Shown: in pieces, positions 22,670 through 31,901 of the stretch | Layout: every line of letters starts with the position of its first letter | How positions within the stretch are numbered: position 1 is the stretch's first letter | From: Polytrichum commune | Lineage: Eukaryota > Streptophyta > Polytrichopsida > Polytrichales > Polytrichaceae | Assembly (NCBI GenBank): GCA_950295325.1 | Contig: OX485805.1 | Location: 31,173,501-31,237,500, forward strand | DNA length: 64,000 nucleotides | Reading direction: 5' to 3' | Notes under the pieces: generated by a model | Database searches by the model: none | What the model was told of the DNA's origin: nothing | The model's input: only the letters and a program-made list of their open reading frames with translations | Made by a program: the position numbers and the translations under genes

Positions 22670-24631
22670 TCAATTGTGTATGACTAGATTGGTGCAGTGC
22701 CGCTTGCGAGCATGCTGTCCACTTCTAAGAACCTCGATTTCACCTTCCAACTCCTGAATTCGAGACTTCATTTGCTTATTTTGAAGTAGTACTTCTTGGT
22801 GGTCGCGCTCAAACACTAAAAATTGATTTTCCAGCCGCTGCATTCCAGACTGCTCCTGCTCTTGGTAACTCTGTTGCTGGCTTTTCAACAAAGAACAACG
22901 AGTTTTTAATTGCTGAATTTGAAGTTGCTGACATTCCGATCCACATTGCAAATCCATGTTCTGCCATTGCAAATCCCTGTTCTGCCGTTGCAACTCTTTC
23001 ACCTGTCTTTGAAGGCTAAAGTCGTCTGCTGAGTCGTTAGCCTGATTCTCTTGCAAGCGTGTTTCTGGACGCTGAGGTTCTAAAGGTTGTTCATTGAATT
23101 CTCCAGTTCCAATTGTGGCAATGTTGGTTGCCGCCTCGGGCTGTGATCTCGCAATTGACTCAGGCGGAGTGGAGTTAAATTCGTCACCGCCTACGCCATC
23201 ACTCGATGTGTCGTTAAATGTGGGATGTTGCATCCATTCTGTTCCTGGCGCTACATTTAAACTATGATTGCTTGGAGATACGGAACGTACTAAGTCACCA
23301 CCCTGGTTGCCGAGCTGGAATGGATGTGCGTCCCTTGGGACAATAACTCTTCCATCGACATTAGGACACTCAGGACGATTAGGAAGTAACGCATCCCCAG
23401 TTGGATGGGCCTCAGGACTGCAAAGGGTTCGCAACATTTGATAATATCCAAAAACCTTCTTGGCCCATGCATTCATCAGCTCTGGACCAGGGCGCTGCAT
23501 TTGCTCTGACATAGGTGGAATAGTATAAGTGGATCCATCTCCCAGAGGGACCTCGCCTTGAGCGCCCTGCTTGCCATACAAGAAGGCGAGTATTTGATAG
23601 TAAGCCTTCGCCTCCTCTTCCTGTTCATAACAGCCAACATAGATGTAGTTTTTGGAACCTGGGGGCTTGAAACGGGGCTCGAACTTGCCATAGTACACCG
23701 TCTCCCCCAACTCGTTCTTTCTAGATTTGCGGTACAATCCTGGCGAGGGGCGCTGGTTTGACTCAGGAGCAACGTCTCTAAACTTGATCCAAATGTAGGC
23801 ACCTTGGAACAGCACAATGGAGATATATATAGACCTGAATTCTAACGAACCAGATGAATATATTTTACCATCACCCCTATCAAGCATCCCAATCCAATAT
23901 TGGTAAATCCTTGACAAAAACAGGAGTGCTGCCATGACGAGGGCATCATAACATACTCTTGCTCTACAAAGAAAACCTAAAGCAATAGGTATGATGAGAC
24001 TTTCCACTTCCTCCCAATCCTGAGAATTCAGGGCATTTTGCACAGATAACCGAAAAGTGTCGGAAACGGAGAAGTTCAGAAGCTCAGTTTCAGGTATGAA
24101 GATGTAGTCAAGAACTTGTTTGAACTTCAACATGAAATATTTCAGCTCTTCGACAGATGTGATATTTAAAAATTCTGTCCTCACTCTCGGAAACATGAAA
24201 TGATTGTGTGTTTCATGTATTTCATGTACTGAAACACTCCCCTCCTTGTACCTAGCCCCGTAGAGTAGCGGTCGTGACTTTTCAAACACTGTCTGTACAT
24301 AGGCCCGCCAAGTTGTTCCAGTTTCACAACTAAGGTCTCGAACCTCGTATCCGAGACCAGGACGAAATTTCTGTTCCCTGTCTTGTACCCAAGAAGGTGG
24401 TAGGAAAAGAATTGTATTTGAGTCGATTAACTCATCCACTAAAGCCTTAAACGCCCAACGTCCCATATCATTATATTCGTTAATGTGGGGCAGACTCTGC
24501 CACCTAGGTTCCCTATTTTTCCTAGATTCCGTCTGCGACATCATTGGCCTAGTTGAAATCCTTGTGCTTCTTGGGCCTCCGAACGGGGAGATCCGACCGC
24601 TAGTTACAGATGGACCGGTTGGGTTTGACAA
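22670..24631 (-). CDS. AP2-like domain protein with C-terminal coiled coil, copy B
   Basis: This is an open frame of 653 residues. The Ser/Arg-rich N-terminus is followed by a helical region. Residues about 298-352 form the AP2-like block: GLYRKSRKN, TVYYGKFEPRFKP, then YVGCYEQEEEAKAYYQIL, closer to the AP2 consensus than copy A because of the EEEAKAYY helix. Residues about 535-640 are a long Gln/Glu coiled coil. The gene sits downstream of a good TATA box at 25,175-25,186, and its upstream flank carries a foldback insertion that copy A lacks. Inferred to be a nuclear DNA-binding or scaffold protein. It is intact and is probably the more reliable of the two copies. The domain call is by pattern, not by search. 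Confidence 0.6.
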   Translation of the reverse strand: MSNPTGPSVTSGRISPFGGPRSTRISTRPMMSQTESRKNREPRWQSLPHINEYNDMGRWAFKALVDELIDSNTILFLPPSWVQDREQKFRPGLGYEVRDLSCETGTTWRAYVQTVFEKSRPLLYGARYKEGSVSVHEIHETHNHFMFPRVRTEFLNITSVEELKYFMLKFKQVLDYIFIPETELLNFSVSDTFRLSVQNALNSQDWEEVESLIIPIALGFLCRARVCYDALVMAALLFLSRIYQYWIGMLDRGDGKIYSSGSLEFRSIYISIVLFQGAYIWIKFRDVAPESNQRPSPGLYRKSRKNELGETVYYGKFEPRFKPPGSKNYIYVGCYEQEEEAKAYYQILAFLYGKQGAQGEVPLGDGSTYTIPPMSEQMQRPGPELMNAWAKKVFGYYQMLRTLCSPEAHPTGDALLPNRPECPNVDGRVIVPRDAHPFQLGNQGGDLVRSVSPSNHSLNVAPGTEWMQHPTFNDTSSDGVGGDEFNSTPPESIARSQPEAATNIATIGTGEFNEQPLEPQRPETRLQENQANDSADDFSLQRQVKELQRQNRDLQWQNMDLQCGSECQQLQIQQLKTRCSLLKSQQQSYQEQEQSGMQRLENQFLVFERDHQEVLLQNKQMKSRIQELEGEIEVLRSGQHARKRHCTNLVIHN

Positions 24632-25285
24632 ATATCCGCTTTGGTTTCAAGACTCTAGGCAAATCGCCGATCATTTGAAAAAAAATCTCCAGGACATACT
24701 TCAAATTGATAGAGGAAAACCGAAAGATACCAACATGACGTAACCGGTTGGACTTGGAAATACTGGGATCTCGACCAATTTTTGCCCAAAATCTCCCCGG
24801 AAATCTAAGCCCGCTCTCAGTGGTATTTGCTAGGGATTTGAGACAGGGGATGCCGATTGAAGTTTCTTAAAAAGGACTTGAACTCTAAGAGACACAACGC
24901 CGACAACTCACATACTTAACCCGCGTCAAACCTCGATAAAGGCATACTATAGAATTGACCGAAAGAAGTCCGATCAATGACTTTGGCCTCTCTCGACACG
25001 CAGAAGAATTGAAGAAGTGGAAATTTTCACAAGTAGAGCTACCCAATCAAAAGGTGGATCAAAAGAGGCTCAGAATGAAGTCCTTAACAAGTACAAAGTG
25101 CTCAACTGCAAAACACACGAAATCAAACCTACCAACATGAAACCCCACGGACTCAGAAGCCTCGCACTGCACAGGGTATTTATAAAGCATGGAGATCAGC
25201 AGCGGCGTTGGGAAGAAGGTGGAGGTGGGAGGCTAGGGTGGAGAGGTGGAGACTGTGAAGGTAGGGTGGATGGACTATTTCAACC
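24632..25285. other. upstream region of copy B gene
   Basis: This is the 5' flank, similar to 3,690-4,150. It contains the TATA box listed separately and no separate gene. It ends at the left target duplication of the foldback element. Confidence 0.5.
25175..25186 (-). promoter_or_regulatory. TATA box of copy B
   Basis: On the minus strand this reads TTTATAAATACC, a near-consensus plant TATA box about 545 bases upstream of the copy B ATG. A start about 30 bases downstream would give a 5' leader of roughly 500 bases, possibly with an intron. Confidence 0.45.
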
Positions 25286-26271
25286 GGGGGACGTCAAAGT
25301 TCCCCTCACGGACTTATAGGGGAGGTAGATTCGGGCAGGGGCAGCTGCCCTTTCAGCAAAACCAGATTTTTTGGATCTGACCTAAAACTGTTGTCCGCTC
25401 TCCCGATTTCGAAAATATCAATGCCTTTGTATTTTTGGGGGTTCACTTATCCACAAATCTCATATTGAGTGTACTTTATTTTCAAGGTCTAAATCCCAAT
25501 ATATATGTTCACTTTCATTGACTAAATAAGCAATTGACTGGGATTTCATTTTCAAAGTGAAACCGTTAATAAAGCATGTGAATAACTTGGATGTCAAAAA
25601 TATTACAAAACCCTCATTAGCACCAAGGTTGTAATTTTTTGACTTACCATAATTAAATCATCATTAATTTCATCATTAATTAGGATTAATTAATTTGGTA
25701 AGCATGCTTCCTGATTTAATTGGGCTTAATTAGAATCAATCAGGATTAGTTAGACTTAATTACAATCAATCACACTTGATTAGTTAAATGCGTATGCAAA
25801 CTTTGTGAAAGTAGAAGGTATTAACTAAAATACTATAATATTTAACATACTAAAAAAAATCACTAATTTTAGTTCCATTTTAGAATGACAAAGATCCTTT
25901 TAATGGTAAGTCACAAAAATCATAACCTTGGTGCTAATGAGAATTTTGTAATATTTTTGACTTCCAAGATAATTACATGCTTTACTGGCGGTTTCACTTT
26001 GAAAATGAAATCCCAGTCAATTGCTTATTTAGTCAATGGAAGTGAACATATATATTGGATTTTGTACCTTGAAAATAAAGTGCACTCAATATGGGATTTG
26101 TGGATAAGTGGCCTTCAAGAATGCAAGGGCAATGGTTTCTCCGAAGTCGGGCGAGTGGGCAGGCAATAGTTTTCGGTCGGGTCATGAGAATCTAGATTTT
26201 CTAGACGGGCAGTTGCCCCTTCCCAAATCTACCTCCCCTATAAGTTCGTGGGGGGAACTTTAACGACCCCC
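25286..26271. mobile_element. foldback (Mutator-like) element with long inverted repeats
   Basis: Two arms of about 370 bases, 25,286-25,655 and 25,890-26,271, are reverse complements with some mismatches. The ends are GGGGGACGTCAAAGTTCCCC at the left and, reverse-complemented, GGGGGTCGTTAAAGTTCCCC at the right. Flanks are TTTCAACC (25,278-25,285) and TTGCAACC (26,272-26,279), an 8-base duplication with one difference. The middle is AT-rich with TTAATTAG-like words. There is no transposase. The corresponding place in copy A (near 4,145) lacks the insertion. Confidence 0.75.
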
Positions 26272-27182
26272 TTGCAACCCGGGGTGGAAAACTGAAAGCT
26301 AGGGTGGAATTTGTCCGCATGCTAGGCTACATGGGTGTCTGTGGCCATGGGATGGGACCACTGTGAATATTATTTGAATTGGACATTTGCTCACAGCAAT
26401 GACGGGTATATGGTTGAGGCATCCATGGTCGACTATGTTCATTAAAACTCTTACCAAGGTCATGTAATGTCCATATGGATGATATTTGTATTTTTTTAGA
26501 CAAATGGAGTCAAACTTTATGTGGTGGCGCCTTGTGATTGACTACCCTTATAAGAGTTTTGACATTTAACACTATATTCGTTAAATTGAGACTTTTTGGG
26601 CATTTTGAGACATTCACATAAATAAGAACAAGGATAAATGGAACACATATTGGTGAAAGTTGTAAGATGCGAACACTTTGAAGCGGGTGTTTAGACCAAG
26701 AACCCCATTAATAACTCATATTTGTGATGGTATAGGGTGGGCAATCGAAACCTTAGACCAAATTGAAGGGGACATCTTAAAACATTCATATTAATGCACA
26801 CAAAATATGAGAGCTTGTATGAATATGGTTTAGGTAGGGCAATCCAAACCATAGATCTTATTGAAGGGAAAATCTTAAAACATTCATATTAATGCACACA
26901 AAATATGAGAGCTTGTATGAATATGGTTTAGGTAGGGCACTCCAAACCATAGATCTTATTGAAGGGAAAATCTTAAAACATTCATATTAATGCACACAAT
27001 AAGGCACTCCAAACCTTAGACCATATTGAAGGCAAAATCATGTGACACTTACATTATTGCAAAAAAAAAAACATACAAAGTATGGCACGTAAAATGCATA
27101 GCATGCTAACACCACACATCCATTGGATAGTGCGACCCAAAATCATATTGCCCATGGTCCAAAACCCTACGCCTACTATGGC
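26272..27182. repeat. intergenic region with 98-bp tandem repeat
   Basis: Positions 26,280-26,310 still match copy A near 4,160. From about 26,720 to 27,060 a 98-bp unit recurs. GAAGGG-AAATCTTAAAACA starts at 26,765, 26,863 and 26,961, with a degenerate fourth unit near 27,026. The two middle units are nearly identical. No gene is seen. Confidence 0.65.
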
Positions 27183-27994
27183 CTATCTAGCCTCGGAGAC
27201 TGCCTCTATCTCTTTTGCCTTTTTTTCTTTTGCCTCTTTTGCTTTTGCCTCTTTTTCTTTTGCTGCAGCTTCTTTTGCTCGCATTGCTTGAACATTCCTG
27301 AAAATCTCCGCCCCGCGACTATAGCCATTTTTGGGTTGACCGCCCTCCATAACACATTTTGGATTCCGTCGGCCGCCCGAATTATACGACGAAGAATTCG
27401 AATTATACGATGAAGTGGACTGTCTTGCATTTCTGGTCATGGAGTAGAAACGCTCCAACTCGACAGACGCACTAGCCCGCATAGGTTTACGGGTGGAAGC
27501 AACCTGCAATGCGTGAATGCAAGAACACATATGTTAGTTTAGGGAGGAAGACCCAAACGTGTCACACGTTCATTTTTTAAGTGCAAAATGATTGTAAAGC
27601 GCGGTTAACCATGTTGGGAGGGGGGGGGGTTCACCTTGTCATGGGGGGGGGGGGGGTTCGCGTCCGAGTTGGCGAGGAGGGGCAAGGCGTCCCGCAAAGG
27701 GATAGGAAGGGTGCCGCTCTTCGTAGGCCGAGCGTCCATCCGCAGCCGCCGTTGAGGTGTAATACTGCCGCCAGGCGGAGAGGGGGACGCCCGAACGGAT
27801 TTGCGATCTATGCCCTTGAGCGGCGACGGGGACGGAGATCGCCGGAAGATTTGCTTCGGTGGGGGGCTATCGACGACGCCGGCGTCAAGAGGCTCCTTGG
27901 AGTAGTCAATGGTTGACGCGGCGTCGTAAACGGTCTCGTAGAAGAAGCTCCCCAAGTCTGACTCGCTGACGATGTCAATCGAGGGCTCCAAACG
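27183..27994 (-). CDS. unknown gene, two 3' exons
   Basis: Two minus-strand blocks fit in phase: 27,994-27,635 (acceptor GCGCCAG, donor GACAAG|GTGAAC) and 27,503-27,183 (acceptor ATTGCAG, stop TAG). They encode 120 and 106 residues. The first is acidic then Ser/Pro-rich (SPSPSPLKG). The second has a Ser/Asn-rich linker (SYNSNSSSYNSGG) and ends in an Ala/Lys/Glu helix of KEAKAKEAKEKKAKE type. No family is recognised. The first block starts with an acceptor and no ATG, so an upstream exon is needed. The nearest coding block upstream is the FCP1 exon, whose stop lies only 166 bases away. These exons may be an alternative 3' end of that gene or a separate gene. Confidence 0.4.
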
Positions 27995-28098
27995 CTGGCG
28001 CAAAAAAGGAAACGAAACAAAACCCAAAGGAAGAGGGTTTGCTAGAGCGCGTGAAAATCAAGATTTATATGAAGCATATATTACACAAAATGAACGGG

Positions 28099-28104
<6 letters not shown>

Positions 28105-28130
<26 letters not shown>

Positions 28131-28150
28131 TACATACACATACAAACACA
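28105..28150. repeat. CA dinucleotide microsatellite
   Basis: A run of CA repeats, ending in CATA variants, lies between the FCP1 exon stop and the next block on the minus strand. Confidence 0.85.
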
Positions 28151-28159
28151 CGTAGTGTC

Positions 28160-28972
28160 TCAAATGAGCTTGTTAAATTTCGCGTGAGATAACAACTCTC
28201 TGTACAAATGGTCTCGTGGATCCAAGTATCTCTCGCCTATGGGATTATTCCTAACAAAATTGTTTATGGGCAGTCTGCTCCCCCAGAGCGTCTGGAGGTA
28301 TTTACCAAGGTCTAACAAAAATCGGTCCCGGACCTTCTCGACCGTCCACGTAGGGCAAACTATGAAGTTGGCCGTCGGGTTCAACATGTTCTTTGCGGCG
28401 CTGTCGTCCACCATGAGCGTGTTCTCGCGGGTGGGGCGGACGTCGTAGGGGACACCTATCAAAGACGGTCGCTGGTCCCAAAAAATGGGCTTCAAGACCT
28501 TGAGATATTGGGGGGAAGCGGGGTTGTTTGGTTTTTTGACGACTTTGCCGTCCTGTGTGTACAATATTCTACAGGCTTCCTGTGCTAGGACCATGCAGGG
28601 GGGCTCGATGCCCTTGAAGATGAACTCCACGACGGCATTGGTGTTCTCGGCCTTCATGGAGCTCCACACGACCACCCACCATTGTTGTTGGGCGATCTCT
28701 AGGAAGGTCCGAAGCCACAGGCGGAGGTGAACTAGCTTGCTCTTTATGAATGTGGGCGGCCCGTCGTAATTTGCGTCCTCGGGCTTGCAAAAGGGCACCG
28801 TGGGGGTCCTAGGGCAATGAACGCATTGGACGAGGACCCCGTTCAGGTCTAACACCAGGAATCGTTTCTTCGGCCGCGGGGGTGGGGCGGGTAAAATCGG
28901 GGGGGCCGCCGTGCTGCCCTCTCCGCTCCTTGGAGAAGAGCGTCTGGGGGCCGCTACGCTATGCTCCGAGCC
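28160..28972 (-). CDS. exon 4 of split gene: FCP1/NIF-type HAD domain
   Basis: The exon begins after acceptor ATCCGCAG and encodes 270 residues to TGA. After a Pro-rich linker, KKRFLVLDLNGVLVQ is the first HAD motif. WWVVVWSSM matches the second motif, and LMVDDSAAKNMLNP the late Asp-Asp motif of the FCP1/SCP phosphatase family, which removes phosphate from Ser in RNA polymerase II tails and other proteins. The catalytic DxDx(T/V) motif reads DLNGV here. The first Asp is kept, but the second, the general acid, is Asn, so ordinary phosphatase activity is doubtful. It joins exon 3 in phase 0. Confidence 0.7.
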   Translation of the reverse strand, partial: GSEHSVAAPRRSSPRSGEGSTAAPPILPAPPPRPKKRFLVLDLNGVLVQCVHCPRTPTVPFCKPEDANYDGPPTFIKSKLVHLRLWLRTFLEIAQQQWWVVVWSSMKAENTNAVVEFIFKGIEPPCMVLAQEACRILYTQDGKVVKKPNNPASPQYLKVLKPIFWDQRPSLIGVPYDVRPTRENTLMVDDSAAKNMLNPTANFIVCPTWTVEKVRDRFLLDLGKYLQTLWGSRLPINNFVRNNPIGERYLDPRDHLYRELLSHAKFNKLI

Positions 28973-29485
28973 CTGCGGATATGATCGAGAGAAAACGGTG
29001 GGCAACTTATGTCATGCTATGTCCAAAGGAAGCATTAAAGAAACGAGCGTTCTCGGTGCAAAAACAAAACCATTTCATTCATTTTGGAGGGGGTGCAACA
29101 AGAGACACAAGAGAGGCAAGAGCATACAACATACATTCAAACACAGGATACAAGTATATAGGAGTTAAAAATGGCGATTATATTGTATACAATGCTCTAT
29201 GTACATCTTGATTGGGGGGAGCCGCGTTGAACGATGCGTTCAAACTAGCCTACTTCTACATCTAGCAAAAATTGAAGAGACAGGCCGCCGTGATGAAGAC
29301 TTCGTCGCAAGTCGAGGGTATGTGGACGAACGAATGGTCGGGGGGATGTGGCGAAAGGCGCGAGTGCGGGGGGGGGTGATGTGTGCGTGAGTTTAGGGTA
29401 GCTAGGGGACACGACCAAGGCAAGAAGTCAAAGACCCAGGGAGTTTGGGTCGACCGACCCAAACTGAGTGGGGTCAGTGCATTAC
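28973..29485. other. intron 3 of split gene
   Basis: The minus-strand donor GAG|GTAATG lies at 29,485 and the acceptor CCGCAG at 28,973. One copy of the palindrome family sits at 29,444-29,463, within 30 bases of the donor. Plus-strand frames here are short and unconvincing. Confidence 0.5.
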
Positions 29486-30426
29486 CTCGCCTTGGTCGTG
29501 CCTCGACGACGTTGATGCCGGCATCGCGTGCGCTGCCCCACCTCTATCACCGCCGCCTCCGACGACGACGTCAGCCACAACCTGCTCCTGCAAAGGCTGA
29601 CTGTCAGGCCTTTGTCCCAACCCAACCTCCGCATGCGCATCATGCATTGGTTCATCGACTGGGTTAGGAGTAGAGGTATCACCAGGCCCTTGCGGGCCTT
29701 CAACATCTAACATGGGCTCGTCCACCGGGGTCTGGTCGGGGACGGGGTTTGGGTCGGCCGACCCAAACCCTGCTGCTTGGCGAGCGTCGCTCTGGGACGC
29801 TGCAACGTCGGCACTGTTTGGGTCGGACGACCCAAACATGTGGGGGTCGTCCCGCTGGTGGTGTGGGGGCAAGAGGATGGGAGGCCGAAGCGGCGGGGGT
29901 GCCAACGAGCTGGAAGATCCGGGGACGCGCCAAAGGTTGGGGTCGTCCACCTGCTGGACGGGCGCGTAAGGGCGGGCGTGAGGCTGCAGCAAATGCCCGA
30001 AGCTGAAGGACTGCTGCGGCATGGGCCGCGGGCCGATATCCTGTGGATGGAAGCCTGCGGGCAAGTGAGGGAATGAACTCGGGGGAGCCATCACCAATCC
30101 CTGCGCCAGCATGCCCTGGATCACTTGCGTGATCAGGTCCGCTTGGGACGGAGGTGGGGCAATCGCCCTTTGCCGCTCCTGCTCCAACAGGAGAGCCCTC
30201 AACTCCGCGACTTCGTTGCGGACCAAGGGCTCCTCGGCGGCGGCCTTTTGCAATCGGACGCGCTGCTCCTCGTCCTGGAGCATCTTCGCGTTGGCCTCCT
30301 CCACGGTGAGGACCTTGGGTTTCACCCTCACATTCCCAGCGAACCCTCCGGGGGAGGCAGGATTCGACCTGAGCCTCTTCGTGAGCTCCATGTCGTCCTC
30401 GTCTTCGGAGCTTATGGCGATCGTCT
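29486..30426 (-). CDS. exon 3 of split gene, 3' part
   Basis: This is the 3' part of exon 3 beyond the CACTA insertion. It starts in frame with TIAISSEDEDDMELTKRL and has a short Glu/Gln-rich helical segment (EEANAKMLQDEEQRVRLQ). The rest is a Pro/Gln-rich low-complexity region ending at donor GAG|GTAATG. Two palindrome copies lie inside the coding sequence (29,748-29,767 and 29,817-29,836) and are read as FGSADPN and FGSSDPN. The last three bases are the TCT target copy. It has no known domain and probably acts as a flexible linker to the FCP1 domain. Confidence 0.6.
29748..29836. repeat. two palindromes inside coding exon 3
   Basis: TTTGGGTCGGCCGACCCAAA at 29,748 and TTTGGGTCGGACGACCCAAA at 29,817 belong to the family that forms the 58.27 kb array. 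Both keep the frame open and encode FGS-DPN in a disordered region. Confidence 0.85.
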
Positions 30427-30459
30427 CACTATAAGAAACCCGCGTTTTTTGTTACGTCC
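30427..30459 (+). repeat. CACTA left terminal inverted repeat
   Basis: It begins CACTATAAGAAACCCG, then GTTTTTTGTTACGTCC after one variable base. Transposase binds such termini in this superfamily. Confidence 0.95.
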
Positions 30460-31901
30460 TTGCTCATGTCCTGGGAGACATTGTGACATCCGGGTTTACA
30501 TCCTTCGGACGTACTAACGCGTGTAACACGTTGTAACGCGCGGGGACATCACAAAAAACGTTTGGACATCCGTGTAACACAGACGATTTTTGGAGATTTT
30601 GGGGGGATGAGAACTGTGCCCACTGGGCACCACGTCGAGGACACCTAAGCAGTAGAATGGCGGGCAGTGCCACATGGCCGCCAATGTCATCCTATCCAAT
30701 GGTGACGTGGAATATGACGTGGCGTCTGACATGGACCCAGGAAAGAGTGACGTGGCAGCCACGTCAGCATTCATTTGAGTGGTTTTTTTCCCACATTGAC
30801 GTTCGCGAGTACGTCACCAGAAACATCGTTGTGCTTTCAAAGACGTCCCAAGATGACGTGGAGATGTCACGCTTGTTGTCTACGATAACGCGGCCTTGGT
30901 TTTGATGCTCATTTCGTTGAACATCGCCATGTCCCTGAGGACATGGCGATGGACATGAGGATGTCCTTGATTGCGTTGCCCATCCGTGGTCGTGGGCATT
31001 GTGGGTGTCATGACAGACGTCACAGAGAACATTTGCGTGTCTGTAGTGACATCTTAGCGTGCATGTTATTGCTGACGATGTGTATGTGATGGTGTTTTGG
31101 CGGATGCGATACATGCTTTGGGAGATAGGAATAATGTTTATGTGGACGTCAATGTCACCGCGCGGATGTCCGGCCGGAGACGTTCTAAACTTAAGCAGGG
31201 CGTCCATGAAAACATCTCGCGGGATTTTAGGGATGTTATGCAAAACACTGCCATTACTCGACAATCAGTCCTTCAAAACATGTTCACGTCACGTCTTACA
31301 TGTTATAAAAACATTTGCAAAGACATGCAGTTGTTGTGTAAAACATTTCAACGTAATTTGGCAATTATTATGGAAGACATGCTCATGTTCACAGAGTCAT
31401 CGACGAAAACATGAACACCTCACGTCCAACGCGGGGAACGAATATAATCATCATCACACAGTTGATCCGGGATACATCCCCGTGTCACGAATTGGTAGCT
31501 CTAGAAGACGTCATCATAATCACGTAGACGCCGCATAAAATATCCCCACATCATGTTAAACATGCGCCATGAACATCATCCTCATCGCAGACTCGTTCAA
31601 TAGAACACCCCCCTATTAGTTAGAAAATGTCATAAGAAACATCATATTAATGATGCAGTCCTCCGGGATAACATTCCCACGCCGTGCAGGACGAATTATA
31701 CAAGACATCCGCCGACATACCTAAAGTCTTTGTGGCATACTGACGTCAACATTCAGACGTCCTCTGCGACGTCCCCACATACTCTTGAGACATCCCTACG
31801 TCATGCCCTACATGTCCAACAACACATCTCTACTCTAATGCATTGTTCTCACGAAGCACCAAAATAACCCGTTCCAGAGTTTTTGTTGCAGGCCCTTTCG
31901 T
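30460..31901. promoter_or_regulatory. CACTA left subterminal region
   Basis: This stretch is packed with GACATCC, GACGTC and ATGTCC words in both orientations, the kind of short subterminal repeat bound by the TNPA-type protein in En/Spm elements. It includes a 30-base hairpin at 30,922-30,951. The same words are dense at the right end (49,660-49,880). No gene is supported here. Confidence 0.6.
30922..30951. repeat. perfect hairpin in CACTA subterminal region
   Basis: Arms CATCGCCATGTCC and GGACATGGCGATG flank a CTGA loop. The core TGTCCCTGAGGACA recurs elsewhere in the element, for example 42,809-42,826. Confidence 0.85.

Noticed and set aside
27206-27430. Minus-strand Lys/Gln frame
   Set aside because: It is an alternative frame of the KEAKAKEA exon; the exon frame at 27,183-27,503 fits splice phase better.
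29712-30076. Overlapping plus-strand frames with many Gly, Arg and Trp
   Set aside because: They are antisense to exon 3 of the split gene, GC-driven, and three frames are open at once.
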